A DNA stretch of 64,000 nt from Byssochlamys sp. IMV 00236. Its lineage: Eukaryota > Ascomycota > Eurotiomycetes > Eurotiales > Thermoascaceae. A program made the translations under genes and the position numbers. Shown here piece by piece: positions 46,512 through 60,043 of the stretch. Where the stretch lies: the NCBI GenBank assembly GCA_001931875.2, contig MSJH02000540.1:96337-160336 (forward strand), given 5' to 3'. Numbering within the stretch: the first letter of the stretch is position 1; each line of letters opens with the position of its first letter. Under the pieces are notes generated by a model. It searched no databases and was not told the DNA's origin. It worked only from the letters and a program-made list of their open reading frames with translations.

Positions 46512-47534
46512 CTATGGCTTAGGGATTTTGATGGTCTTGCTGACCATGAGACAGCCACTGACAGCGAAGAGCAGTGCGATCGGGTGGAACTCAAAAGGTG
46601 TGCCTTCAGCCACGAGGCCCAAAGGTAGGTCATCGAGAATCCAACCCTGGGAGACCCAGTAGGCCATGATAGATGCAATAGACAGAGTTGTCGGGATCGG
46701 AGTTCCTTCAAAGTACCTGGACTTGCCAGTCTTGTCTTTGGGCAAGACGGCAACGGTCACATTGAACCGCGCAAGTCTAGTGAGACCGCAGAGAACGAAG
46801 AAGGCAAGGATCAAGTGGTCGACCGGGGTGCGGATTCCAAGAGCGAAGGCCGCGGCAGCGGGCGAAACACCGAATGAAATCTAGAAGTTGAAAGAATCTA
46901 TCAGCATACGTTGGAACGTCTTGCCGCACGGATAGAAAATGCCTACCAGGTCGGCCAGCGAGTCGAGTTCCTGGCCCATCAGAGATGACTTTCTCCTCCA
47001 TCTCGCGACCTTTCCGTCCATGAAATCAAAGAATAGACCAAATGGCATGAATGCCAGGGCCGCCCAGATAGCGCCGTATTCGTGAGAGTCGCCTAGGCAG
47101 TAACGCATCGACGAAAAGACCGACATCACTGCAGAGACGTGTCAGCTCAGCCTCGTAGGGGTCGTATAGAAATGGAGAACTTGCCTCCGCAGAATCCTAA
47201 CAATCGTAATCAGCATGTCTGTCACTATCTAATGGGGAGCTGCAATATTCGTACCATTGAGCTCAGTGATGAGATCAGCAAGGTGTAGAGCCCTGGCAAC
47301 GAAGTCTCAATCAGCATACCGATCTCGTCGACGGGCAATCGTAATAACCAACCTGACCAAGCTAAAGTGGCCTGTTTCCTGAGATAGAAGCATCTTCTGC
47401 TTCTCTTGCCCTGCGCGTGTCGGTCAGCTCCTCAACTTCATATGGGAGATTCTCGTCCACATACCGCCGTCCGAGCCCGGCGCAGCGCCGGTACTGGAAT
47501 CAGACACAGAAGAAACGGGAGTCCTCCTCGACAT
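46512..47534 (-). CDS. cho1: CDP-diacylglycerol-serine O-phosphatidyltransferase (PS synthase)
   Basis: Six exons: 47534-47465, 47410-47353, 47292-47255, 47196-47185, 47128-46947 and 46880-46512 (242 aa). It makes phosphatidylserine from CDP-diacylglycerol and serine in the ER, the entry to PS/PE/PC synthesis. The CDP-alcohol phosphatidyltransferase motif is complete: Asp97-Gly98, Ala101-Arg102, Gly111, Asp115 and Asp119 (DG-x2-AR-x8-G-x3-D-x3-D). A run of hydrophobic helices follows ([50 protein letters not shown]), as in Cho1. Exon 4 is only 12 nt, and the intron after it has a GC donor (AG-GCAAGT). The short hydrophilic N-terminus begins [14 protein letters not shown]. Confidence 0.9.
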
Positions 47535-48068
47535 TATAAATGCAAATGACTGATTTGTATCCTATAGATGCCAGTGTGAAATAAAGAGTGGAGAAATAAA
47601 GCAATCGATTAGACCGTGAGGGAATCCGGGAGGATGGAAGGGCCAGCAGTTAAATCATTGACTGGGCAGACAATTTCACGGCCGTGTCAACCTGGCCCAA
47701 GCCACAGTGCCGACCGCCCGGCCAGACGTCATTGTCTGGAGAAGATCAGCCCGAGCTCAGCCACAACTCGCTCGAATTTGTTGGCCGATGAGGCTATCTG
47801 CAGTCAAATAATAACTTAACTACGGTAGACACTACTAGATTTTCTAAACACGGAAACAAAACTGGGCGCTGGCAGAAGACCTGCATTGAGCGGCTACAAC
47901 GAGATCGACTCGATGGGTAGTCAGGTGATATTCTACAGTCTCTGCTGAGACAAAAGCGATAACTGTTTTTAGGAACATAATAAGATATTCAGGCACATAA
48001 TCCCGTCAAAGAGCTCCCGTTTTCCCGAACGCCGTAAGAAGACAAAAGGGCAACTTAGAGGAAGGCAC
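47535..48068. other. Intergenic: cho1 promoter and gar1 3' end
   Basis: Both flanking genes point left. The region should hold the cho1 promoter and leader and the gar1 3' UTR. No gene seen; a Gln-free 67-codon frame at 47616-47819 looks like chance. Confidence 0.6.
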
Positions 48069-48978
48069 CTAGAAACGGCCCCGGCCTCCACGAGGGGCTC
48101 CTCTTCCGCCTCCCCTGGAGAAACCACCGCCGCGACCTCCAGCTCCTCCCCGGGAGAATCCACCACGGCCTCTGGGGGCACCTCCTCTTCCGCCACGGGA
48201 GAATCCTCCTCTAGGGGCTCCTCTGCCACCACGGGCGCCGCCGCGACCGGCTCCAGCGGGCTTCTTGGCTTTCGTGACACCTATATCATGTTAATAAACC
48301 GTATACAGAAGATATTCGGAGAAAGAGCCATCTACCTGTAGGCTTGGGCTTTGGCAGGAACCTGGTTTGGATAGTCAGTAAAGTTATTCTTGCTAGACGA
48401 TCTAGGTGATGAATAACATACTTCTCAAGCGGAAGAAGCTTGTCTCCTCCAATGTAGAACTTGTCGCCGGTCTTGAAAGAAGTGGCGACGATTCCCTCCT
48501 GGGGCTTGATGGTGAAGTAAACCTGGTTGATCGGGCCCAAAACTTCATCAACCTTTCCAACCGGAGTCTGGCGCAGACGGGTTAGCACAGCCATTGCTGA
48601 TTATCACCGTATAGCCGGACATACTTTGTTCTCGAGGTAGATCGGGGCGTTGAAGTAGGGGATCTTCGGGTTGATCGATTCGCAGACCATCTCTCCCTCG
48701 CAAGCGTGCATGAAAGTACCCATTTCTATAGAAGAACAGACATCAGAATGTGTAATAGCGACCGGATCTTCGAGTATATTTACCTAGCACTTGCGCTGGT
48801 GGGCCGACAGGCTGCTGGAAACCTCCGCGTCCTGTAGCAAGAAAAATTTCGTTAGTTTCGCGAATCCCATCTCAGACATCGCATCGGCTTCATTCTGCTT
48901 ACCACCACGCGATCCGAAGCCTCCCCTGTTAGCGCCTGTGGCAAAGCCACGGCCACGACCACCTCCGCGGAAAGACAT
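48069..48978 (-). CDS. gar1: H/ACA ribonucleoprotein subunit Gar1
   Basis: Six exons: 48978-48903, 48831-48784, 48725-48625, 48567-48422, 48361-48336 and 48280-48069 (202 aa). Gar1 is a core protein of H/ACA snoRNPs, which guide pseudouridylation of rRNA and snRNA in the nucleolus. The central Gar1/Naf1 beta-barrel is clear: [71 protein letters not shown]. Both ends are RGG-rich ([12 protein letters not shown] at the start; many GGRGAPRGG repeats at the end), as in yeast Gar1 (205 aa). All six exons keep phase. It is transcribed divergently from the threonyl-tRNA synthetase, with 262 bp between start codons. Confidence 0.95.
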
Positions 48979-49240
48979 GCTGCGTAAATTGATGATATCG
49001 TGATGGTCAAGGGAGGCTGGCTTGAGGAGTTTTCGATGTGGGAAGCTTAAAGCGGTAAAGTGTCGCTAGCGAGCCAAAGCTTGATAGTATCACGTGACTC
49101 ACCGCCTTCCGTCCCTCACTCTCCATTTATCGCGGGACTGGTGGGATATCCCGCGAGGAGTCATTATCGACGCTGATCTGCCTCTCCCCACGGATACAGA
49201 ACCTTGACCGTTCTTGTGCAGGCTTCGTCTTGGGATAAAC
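48979..49240. promoter_or_regulatory. Bidirectional promoter of gar1 and the ThrRS gene with a CACGTG site
   Basis: The two start codons face away from each other with 262 bp between them. A TCACGTGAC sequence lies at 49090-49098, close to the middle. CACGTG is the core site of Cbf1/USF-type bHLH factors and is frequent in promoters of ribosome-biogenesis and translation genes in filamentous ascomycetes. Co-regulation of the two genes is an inference. Confidence 0.6.
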
Positions 49241-51686
49241 ATGGCTTCTGAAGGTCCCAAGGACCTCCCCACCAGGCCGGCCGAGGCTGCGCCTGCTGCG
49301 GACTCCTCCGCACAAGCCCCGCCAAAGCCTGCGTCCAAAAAGGCTCCTGCTCCCGCCGACAATCTCCCCGATTTCATTATTGAGCGCAACAAGCTCTTCG
49401 AGGAGCTCTGGCAGGAATATCTGCAGGAGCTCAAGAACAAGCCCCACCCAGATGTGAACATCACGATCGATCTCGGCGATGGCAAGACGTCCACCGTCAC
49501 TGCAAAGGCCTTCGAGACCACTCCTGCCCAATTGCTGAAGGATGTCCCGAAGGAGTTGAGCGCCAACGTTGTTGTTTCCAAAGTCAACGGCGAGCTTTGG
49601 GACCTGAACCGGCCATTTGAGCAGGATGCGAAGGTGTCTTACGTTCCTTTCGATTCTCCCGAGGGCAAGGAAGTTTTCTGGCACTCCAGCGCTCACTGCT
49701 TGGGTGAGGCCTGTGAGTGCGAATATGGATGTCTGCTTTCCCACGGACCCCCAACGCCTCAGGGTTTCTTCTACGATATGGCAATGCCAGACGGGTATGT
49801 TATCTGCTTCGCTTCTCTCGTCCAAGATCATAGGCTAATTGGATGGGTTTTTATTTTAGACGTGTTGTCAAAGAGACCGACTGGCCTGTCCTGGACTCCA
49901 GAGCGAACCGAGTCTTCAAGGAGAAGCAGAGTTTCGACCGCCTCGAAGTTTCGAAGGAGAACCTCCGCAAGATGTTCGCATACAGCAAGTACAAGCTGCA
50001 CTACATTGATAAGCTGGTGACAGGAGAGAAGAGCACTGTCTACCGCTGTGGTACACTGGTGGATCTGTGCCGTGGCCCGCACATTCAGAACACTGGCAAG
50101 ATAAAGACTTTCAAGATTATGCAGGTATGTAGTGCATTCCAAGGTACCTGTCCTCCGGATGCTGACTAGATACGCAGAACTCTTCGGCCTATTTCCTCGG
50201 AGACCAGTCCAACGACTCCCTGCAGCGTATCCGTGGTGTCGCATTCCCCGACAAGAAGCAGATGCAGGAGCACCTGAAGTTCCTGGAAGAGGCAGAGAAG
50301 CGCAATCACCTGAAGATCGGCAAGGAACAGGAGCTTTTCTTCTTTGACGAAGTCTCCCCCGGATGTCCTTTCTTGCTTCCTAACGGAACCAAGATATTCA
50401 ATGCCTTGCAGAAACTGCTTCGCTCAGAGTACCGGAAGCGTGGCTACCAGGAAGTCCAGACGCCAAACATGTACGATGTGGGCATCTGGAAAACCTCTGG
50501 TCACTGGGCCCATTACAAGGATGACATGTTCAAACTGGATGTTGAGAAGAGAGAGTGGGCCCTTAAGCCTATGAACTGCCCTGGTCATTTCATGCTCTTC
50601 GGTCACCGTGAGAGGAGTTACAGGGAACTTCCTCTGAGAATTGCGGACTTTGGAGTCTTGCACAGAAACGAGGCCTCGGGCGCTCTCAGCGGTCTCACGC
50701 GTGTACGGAAGTTCCAGCAGGATGATACCCACATCTTCTGTACCGCCGACCAGGTATGCTAATCTCCGAATACCACGCCTTGTGCGATATCTAACTTGAT
50801 CCAGATTACCTCGGAAATCGAAGGTCTCTTTGACTTCCTCAAGTCTATCTACGGACTCTTCGGCTTCACATTCAAGCTGAACCTGTCCACCCGCCCCGAA
50901 AAATACTTGGGTGATATTGAGACCTGGAACTACGCTGAGAAGCAACTCCAGGAAGCCATGACCAGGTTCGTCGGTAACGACTGGGTTCTCAACGAGGGTG
51001 ACGGTGCCTTCTATGGCCCGAAGATCGACATCACGATTGCCGATGCCTTGAAGCGAGAGTTCCAGTGTGCCACCATTCAGCTTGATTACCAGGCTCCCAT
51101 CAACTTCAAGCTCGAATACATGACAAATGAGACGGGCAAAGCTCCTGCGGAGGAGGCGAAGAAGGAAGGAGAAGCCAAGCCTAACGAGCCCGGTCCTGGT
51201 CGTGCTCGTCCCATCGTCATCCACCGTGCCATTATTGGAAGTTTCGAGCGATTCCTCGGAATCCTCATTGAGCACTTTGGTGGCAAGTGGCCATTCTGGC
51301 TCAGTCCGCGCCAGATTCTGATCGTGCCTGTGATGCCTGCTGTCAACGACTACGTCGAAGAGCTGCAGACGATCCTGCGCGGGGACAAGCTCAATGTCGA
51401 CATCGACATTAGCGGCAACACCATGCAGAAGAAGATCCGTACTGGACAACTAGCTCAGTACAACTTTATCTTCGGTATGTAGTCTATTTGCCGTGGTCTA
51501 TATAGCATGTCAGACGCTAACACTCTTACAGTTGTTGGTGCCCAGGAGAAGGAGTCACGCTCCGTCAACATCCGTAACCGCGACGACCCGGCCACTCAGG
51601 CGAAGGGTGTTATGGTCCCTCTGGAAGAGGCCCGCGTCAAGCTACGAGCTCTGAGAAAGGAGAGGAGATTGGTCAACGCCCTTTAA
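49241..51686 (+). CDS. ths1: Threonyl-tRNA synthetase, cytosolic
   Basis: Five exons: 49241-49794, 49860-50124, 50178-50753, 50805-51474 and 51532-51686 (739 aa; yeast Ths1 is 734). It charges tRNA-Thr with threonine. Order of parts: an Ala/Pro/Lys-rich N-terminal extension typical of eukaryotic enzymes; a TGS domain (about 75-150); the second-additional (SAD) editing-type domain with [10 protein letters not shown]; and the class II catalytic core. Motif 1 lies around [20 protein letters not shown], the zinc-site Cys in [12 protein letters not shown], motif 2 is [20 protein letters not shown], and motif 3 is [18 protein letters not shown]. The C-terminal anticodon-binding domain follows ([16 protein letters not shown], then [14 protein letters not shown]). 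A Lys/Glu/Pro-rich insert precedes motif 3. It shares a promoter with gar1. Confidence 0.96.
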
Positions 51687-53502
51687 GAGAGGTGGCCTGT
51701 TCGACGATCGAGGAAATACGTTGTTATTTTCGGTTGATAATGCATCTCAGCGCGGAGTTGTGCCAGAAGAGGTTGACTTTCTGAGCATATAAGGTGAATA
51801 TAGTGAGTCTATGAGCGATGTATGTGTTGGCGTCGATGATTATGAGAATCCCAAAATGGAAACCCTGGGGTCTGTCTTGAGCAGTATCTACGGTGAAGAC
51901 ATTTTCCGAGATCGAGATCTCATTCTCATACCACATATATTACCTTATAACGGCCTGACGAGGTAGCTACAGGCCCACGAGTAGTTCAAAAAAGAGAATA
52001 GGAGCATGTGCCCAGTGAATAAACTGAGTTGTCATTACGTGTATTCTCTTCCCACGTAATGCCGTCTCTGTTTCAATGTAAACTGCTCGATTGGAGAACT
52101 TGGTAATTAGTATGTTATTCTATCATAACTCCAAGATTGTGTATGATCTTCTTAAAAGGAAGGAACTCACGAGACCTCAAGGCCAGCGACGTAGCCTTGG
52201 CGAACAGCATGTCATTTCTCTCGAGTATTCGAAAGGGATCGAGATGCTTTCCGGCGCTGAAGCATGGATGGATGAAAACCGCAGCGCAATTTGGCGGCAC
52301 GACCCGCGTGGCTGCGGGAGCAGGATCAACGAGCTTAGATACGGCCGGGACGATGGGGAGCGCTTGGTGATGGAGAAGGACTGTTCTAACTTCTCACCAT
52401 CGGACGCCTCGGGCCATGGCAGGCTGGTGGATTGTTTCATCTGGCGCCGAGACAAAAAGAAGGGTCGGCGGTGGATAAGTTGGTTACTGTAGAGTGTAGA
52501 TAGTAGTCCCGCCGCCGGAGTTATTATTATTATTATTATCGAATGAATGCTGGTTTATTATTTTATTATTATTATTATTATTCTTCAGTTGGTATTTTCT
52601 ATTTTAATTAATTGATTAACGTTAATCGATTGATTATTATTAATTTACTATGAATATGAATTAATACTGACTGTTCAAGTGGACCACCACATCTTCAGCC
52701 CGCCCACCAAGACAAAACAACGGGACGATCCCGGCGTCACCTCTTCTTTCTCTCTCTCACTTCAACTTCAACTTCCTCGAGTCTCACTTGCTCTCTTTGT
52801 TCACGTTGGACCGTCCAGCAGTTCTCTAGTGCAACTACTCTTTCTCTTTTCTTCTTCTTTTTTTATTTCTTTTTGTTTTCATCTGTGACATCTTTGTTGT
52901 GCTCTTGTTTCTTTCCTGTCCTGTGCTGGGTCACTTGCATCTTCCTCGATAACGAACGGGCGATTGCGCGTGCACCAGCGATCCACTAATCAACCACCAC
53001 TCACTACTAACGGTGACCGGCAGCAGCAACTGCGTCTTTGGCCTGAGCCCGAACGCCCAATTACTTGACTGTTTCTGCCTCTGCCCCTCGTTTCCTCTGC
53101 GGCCACTATCCCAGAACCTTCGTCTCTTGCATCGAGTCGCTGTTCTTCTCGTGAAGACTCGCCTTCCCACCCGACCCCCCTGATATCGCCTATCCGCAAC
53201 GGTCTGCGGGGCCATTGATCTTTGCCTCGCCCTAGACGGTCCATTACGCCGACCAAGAAGCTTTTTTTTTGGCTCATCGTCAGGCGCCCTCAAGTCTGTC
53301 GCGACTGCCGAGACAAAGAATAAGTCCGATTTGGGGGGTTTTTTTATTTTTCTTTTTGAAAGCCCGTCTTGTCGAAGTTCCCCCGTTGGGAATTCTCCAT
53401 CTACAGCTCTCATAGTCGAAACCTCCCCCCGCGGCGGTTTTCCCCACGTTGCAGACAAGTCCACGAGAAGCGGTCTGGCAGGCATCGATCTATACTGCAG
53501 CC
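51687..53502. other. Intergenic region and mpkA leader
   Basis: The left part is the ThrRS 3' region. Around 52100-52410 on the minus strand an open frame of up to about 100 codons (about 60 from its first ATG at 52300, down to 52115) shows non-repetitive protein-like sequence but no family I recognise. ATT microsatellites follow (52521-52539 and 52556-52581). From about 52,730 to 53,500 a strongly C/T-rich stretch forms the mpkA promoter and long leader. Confidence 0.55.
52521..52581. repeat. Two (TTA)n microsatellites
   Basis: Two nearby ATT/TTA runs (six and about eight units) separated by 16 nt of other sequence. Confidence 0.85.
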
Positions 53503-55120
<1,618 letters not shown>

Positions 55121-55618
55121 ATAACGTAGCCGTTTTCTTCTCTTTCTCGGCGCGGTCGTTGTTTTTGATTCCCTTCCAGAAGAATATTTGATGTAGCAAG
55201 AAGTTATTGGAACATCCCCCCCAAAGAATCGAGGACAATTATTTTGATGTACAACCCTTACTGCCTCATTATCATTCATGAGACTAGCCGAACTCCCTTC
55301 ATACTTTATACATCTCGTCACTGTTTATACGTACGTACAGTACAAGCACGGTGGAAACTACCGCTACAGAGTAATCTATCTTCAATTTCCGCCTGAGAGA
55401 CTAGCTAGTCTCTGATATAGACTTGAAAGAGGATCAGCCACTCGCTGGAAATGAAAGACAGTATTTTTTTTTATTTTCTTTTGAAAAGGATACTATGAGC
55501 GGTACTACAGGTACTAGTATAGAAAGTACAGAATGGAGATTTGGATAACTTAATAAGAGTAGATGATCTAGAATCTAGATAGATGACAGCGATACATCGG
55601 GATCGCTAAGCCAAAAGA

Positions 55619-55648
55619 TAATAATAATAGTAGTAGTAGTAGTAATAA
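55619..55648. repeat. (TAA)n/(TAG)n compound microsatellite
   Basis: Tandem ATA and then GTA units in the intergenic stretch. Confidence 0.85.
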
Positions 55649-55731
55649 ATACTAATAATCCAATATCGCGAAGATTGAGCCGATCTATATGGTATATTTT
55701 CCAAGATTCCAAGCAAACAAACATGGTACAT

Positions 55732-55758
55732 AACAACAACAACAACAACAACAACAAA
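55732..55758. repeat. (AAC)n microsatellite
   Basis: Nine tandem AAC units in the intergenic stretch. Confidence 0.9.
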
Positions 55759-55854
55759 CGAAAAAAGCAAAGTCATAGTTCGTATCATTCGATGAAATTC
55801 GCTTCAAGAAAAAAAAAAGAAAGGACAAAAGAAAAAGAGGTGTGTGTGTGTGTG

Positions 55855-57889
55855 CTATGCATGGTAATACGCGCGCCACCAGACGCCCATACAAGCTGCA
55901 ATGAGGAGATCGAGCATTTTAAGCCCTTCGTCTTCGATGATGAGTTTTCCAAGCTTGGCGTCCTTTCCGTCGAGGCCGCCTCCGGCTCGCTCGCGAGCTA
56001 GAGAGAGATCGAAACGATCCTCGTCGTCGATGTCACGATCAGGAGTGTCTGGTGGGGGTTTCTCGTCTGTGTCGGTGCTGCTGTTGGATTGGGACCTGCC
56101 GCGTGGGAATTTTGGGAGGAGAGCGTCGGAGCCGAGAGAGCGAGAATGGGGTCGGTAGGTGTTCGGGTTGAGGAGGAGAGCAAGCGAGCTCCGTTTACCT
56201 TCTCGTTGAGAGAGAGCTGCTAGCTGGCTGAGAGAGAAGGGGGATTGTTGGTTGGGTTGAAGATGGTGATGTGGGTGTGTTAGAGGGATGTTGAATCGTA
56301 TCTCCGCGACGGTTGTTGCTGGGTTCTCTGCTGCTGCAGGTCCTGGAATCATGTGCTTGCACTTGAGACTTCGACCGTTGATGCTGGTGGAAAACGTGCA
56401 GGTGCCATTCCAGGGGGAAGTGAACGTATAGTAGCCGCTCTTTAACTTTGATGGTCCGGACGACTTTGGTGGACTTCCACTGCCATTATTTGGAAATTCC
56501 ATAGATCCTCCTGAGTTTTCGCGGTTATGTCGGAATTTATTTGCTGGCGGCGTTGAGACGTAGAGTTTCCGAAGGAACGATTTGGAGCCGTTTCGGCCTT
56601 GAGATGCGTTGTGTCGGTCCTCGGCCCCATGGGGGATACTGGGATACATAGATGATAGAGAAGAGCCTCTCTGTCGGTTCGCAGTAGGGACGTTAAAGCC
56701 CAATGCTTCGAGGGATAACGGTTCGTTATGTCCCGCGAACCTACCATATCCAGGAGTCGATATCTCAAGGTCGATCGTACTGTTGTCCTCAACGGAGCTC
56801 GAGATACTTCCAACGTTCCATTGTACCCCATGGGTCGGATCACGTCTTATGAGGGTGATGTGGAAGCTGGGAGTTGGCCTATCTTCAGGAGTCTCGGAGC
56901 TACCTCTAGGAGGAGACAGTCGAGGCCATCTCGAAGGAAACGCTCTTCGCCTTTGCGAGGGTCTACTCTGGACGGCCGGACGTGAAGCATCCAAGCTGTA
57001 CCGCCCACCTAGCGAGTTGTCATAATGTTCTTTGCATGCGGTTGGAGTCCGCCCATGAAGGTGGTCCGGCTGTGCACTCCATCTTTTCGGGTTCACGGGG
57101 GCGTCACCCATTGTTGTAGGCCTCGACGACGCATCGTTTCCTGGCAGTGAAGGAACTGGCCGCCGTCGGATGGTATAAACAGAATCGCTGCGTCCAGGGA
57201 ACCCTGGGGCTCTTTCCTCGTCAAACATCTGAGGGAATAGCTCTGCTCCTCCCAGCCCACTATCCACTGCGGATGTTTGGAGCGGTCGAGGCGGTAGCGG
57301 AGGTCCAGCTGTCTCCTCTGGAGCTGTCGATACTTGTTCCCGATGCGGCGGAGGCACAGGCGGTGGAGGACTCTGACTTGAGGCGCCTCCCACAGGCTTT
57401 CTCTTCACGTTATTTAGCCTCATGAATTCCTCCGGTTGAGCGGGATTTTGGGCATTTCCGTGGTCGCCATTGTCCTCCGCGGGGTTCTGCTGTGTTTTCG
57501 ACCCATGTTCCTGCTCAAGACTCTGAAGTACAAGCTCATCGTCCGGCGACGACACATGCAGATAGTACAGAGAAGAGTTGATAGCCTCTGCGGAAACGCT
57601 GGATTTGGTGGGAGGTTTAAGAGGGGTCAGGAACACATCTGGTCCAGGCGCAACAATGGCACGTTAGCAACGTTTTGACACATCCACGCGAGAACAGCGT
57701 AGAGCCATGGAAAACGATCAGACTCGTACCTCGACTTCCTGGCACCCTAAGAATATACAGCACCAGAGGCCCCAGTGATTCCTGCGTCGGGTTCCGGGGA
57801 TAAGCGGGCGGATTTGCAGCTAATGCGGTGATGGCTGCCAGTGATCTTGCTTCGACAGGGCCCTGAAACTGGACCGGATCGTTCGCCAT
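55855..57889 (-). CDS. Conserved Pro/Ser-rich protein of unknown function
   Basis: Two exons: 57889-57730 and 57638-55855 (647 aa), joined by a 91-nt intron with consistent phase. The N-terminus (MANDPVQFQGPVEARSLAAI, then PLVLYILRVPGSR, VFLTPLKPP, SSLYYLHVSSPDDELVL) looks folded and conserved. The middle is disordered, with PxxP-rich runs (SPPPPVPPPHRE, PPLPPRPLQ) that could bind SH3 domains. A second ordered block is near the C-terminal half (GYYTFTSPWNGTCTFSTSI, GRSLKCKH, AEIRFNIPL). A short hydrophobic C-terminal stretch (LDLLIAACMGVWWRAYYHA) could be a tail anchor but is short. I do not recognise the family. Proline-rich ligand or scaffold function is only a guess from the motifs. Confidence 0.75.
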
Positions 57890-58767
57890 CGGTGGAAGAC
57901 GAACGGCAATTCATGCGTGAGAAGTGAAAACTGCCTCTCCACGTTGAATTTGGCCTGTAATATGAGCAGTTTGCACCGTCCCTCCGGTGGGCTGAAGATG
58001 CCCTGGCGGAGCGAGCGGGTACAGTAGTTAGTCGTAGAATAGTACAGTACTAGGGCAGGTAAACAGCAGTGGGGAATCGATGCAATGCGCAGATCAAGCC
58101 TCCCCCGCAGTCCTGATGGACCTGGCTGATAACTTATAAGAGACAGCAGATATCAAAAGAAGAAGACAGAAGAATTAAGAGAAACGACGGCAAAAAGAGA
58201 TGAAATAATGCAGCCTGCTCGATCGCGACCATCCGATTGACTCGCGACGCTACGACGAGAGCGGACACGTGTGGCCGGAAACAACAGCATCACAGGATGG
58301 ACGATCCTGCAAACTGTAGGCCATCCCAAGAGCCTCGTCGTGCACTCGCCACAGCATTCGTACGCTTATTCCCCTTAAGGTGTGCTGGTCGAGCAGACGA
58401 GCGTTGCCGAACCCGGGTGGAGCGAAGAGACGCAACCGCCTACGTAGGCCACAGGGCTGAGCCATCCCAGTGCCTATCACGAACTAATAATACCTGTACT
58501 ACACTACACTGGATTTACTTAAGACGGCGGAATCCCTACCGCGCCTGCAAGCCATGGACACAGATGAAACCAGAGAATAGCCGGCCATATATACAGCTTG
58601 GTATCTTAGAAGGAAATACGTACAATGATGACCATGGCACACTAGACACAAGGAAAACTGGGATTATCTGTCCCTATCCCGACCAGGGATGTATCAACCA
58701 AACGAAAAAGGAAACTCCATACTCCATCGGGAAATCCATATTATTCCTGGGGAATTCAAAGACCTCT
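57890..58767. other. Intergenic: upstream of the unknown gene and 3' of the bsd2-like gene
   Basis: No gene seen. A 210-codon plus-strand frame at 58237-58869 overlaps the end of the bsd2-like gene and has no protein-like features. Confidence 0.55.
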
Positions 58768-60043
58768 TCAAACAACAGTCTCTGCCCTCTCGCCTTCCGC
58801 AATGACCGGGACACTCAGACCGCGATCCGGGCTCTGCAGGACGAGCTGCTCGTGGCGACGGGCTCGTAGGAAATCAGAGATGGCTCGAATGAGGATGAAC
58901 CAGCCGACGATCATAAGAATATAAGAGATCCATTCGCTTGTTGTAATGGCGGATATAGCGCTGCTCGAGCTCTGCTCAGCACCGACTGCTGCCGCAGCAT
59001 TATCCCCCACGGAATTCGGGTTGAAATCATGGCTATTGGGATCCGGTGGCGTAGTGTATTGCTCTCCGGATTCAGGGCCCCTAGCCTCGCTGCTGCCCTT
59101 CATGTAGAAACCGTACTGAACCAACGTGAGGCCGAGACCAGCTCTGCTGCCATTTTTCGCTGCGTGGGTGGTGTGCAAGAGATATGTAAGCAAGAAACCG
59201 ACTAGCTGGAAGGACATGGAGATCATGCCGTTCCAGACAAAAGAGAACACAGATCCGACCGGGAGACCGTCGACATAGACTTCGTCTGACGAAAGCCCCG
59301 GTGCCATAATGGTCGTCTCCCAATACGGAGGCGCGGCATCAGCTGCAGCTTGTTCGTAAGACTATATACTTGTCAGTAAACAGAATCTTCTGGCCAAAAG
59401 ACGAAACGGAAATGATTGCTTACAGGAGGCAGATCCTCATTCTTCTCTCCTCTCTCCGGCTTCGCGTTCAAATTCGCAAACACACCATCGTTCGTGTGAT
59501 GAATCCCGCCGACAACGCGGCCGGATGCCGTCGGAGTAGCGAAAGATGGAAGCAACGTATCCCTTCTCTGAGGCGAAGGACCCCGCTGTCCATCTTGTGC
59601 CGCTGATTCAGACGATGAAGCATCCACGATGCCGTTTCCGGGCTGTGTCTGAGGTTCAGGGTTTGCTCGCATTAGCCGCTGGCGAGCATCGGGCTCCTCG
59701 TCGTCATCCGATTCATCGTCGTCGCCAAAGGTATCAGCTAGGGTCTGATCCGCCTCGTTTCGCACAGGATCATCATGGAGGAGCCGTCGCGACGACGGAG
59801 AAGACGAGCGGGAATGGAAAGACGGAGGAGGCGAAGAGGGGCGGGTTTCAGTAGAGGGCAATGGAGGAAATGATTCGGTGTCACCATCATCTCCGTCATC
59901 ATGGGCATTCACCTAGGTATCGCAAGTTAGTTTACTATCTCTTCCAAGTAGTCATCGATGCCTGCTGTGTCTGGAAGAACCAGAAAAAAGGGTACAGAGG
60001 AGATCAGCAGATGCCTTACCCTTTGATAACGCTGCGAGCTCAT
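58768..60043 (-). CDS. bsd2: Bsd2/NDFIP-type PPxY membrane adaptor for a Nedd4-family ubiquitin ligase
   Basis: Three exons: 60043-60020 (24 nt), 59912-59424 and 59361-58768 (368 aa). The N-terminal half is acidic and disordered. A PPSY motif (residues 170-173) sits exactly at the second exon junction. Three hydrophobic segments follow: around GLPVGSVFSFVWNGMI, then MSFQLVGFLLTYLLHTTHAA, and, near the C-terminus, WISYILMIVGWFILIRAI. This is the layout of yeast Bsd2/Tre1 and mammalian NDFIP1/2, which recruit Rsp5/Nedd4 through PPxY and send membrane proteins, such as metal transporters, to the vacuole. Golgi/endosome location and the Rsp5 link are family knowledge. A Gly/Ala-Ser segment between TM2 and TM3 is variable in the family. 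Divergent from the UQCC2-like gene. Confidence 0.82.

Larger units (their letters stand above)
55121..55854. other. Intergenic between convergent genes
   Basis: 3' regions of mpkA and the unknown gene on its right. Microsatellites TAA/TAG (55619-55648), AAC (55732-55758) and GT (55842-55853). No gene seen. Confidence 0.65.

Noticed and set aside
50424..51449. 341-codon open frame antisense to the ThrRS gene
   Set aside because: Mirror of a coding exon; no independent family resemblance.
52115..52412. Minus-strand frame of up to about 100 codons between ThrRS and mpkA
   Set aside because: Its sequence is non-repetitive, but I recognise no family, and no good start or splice partner is visible. 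Left unannotated.
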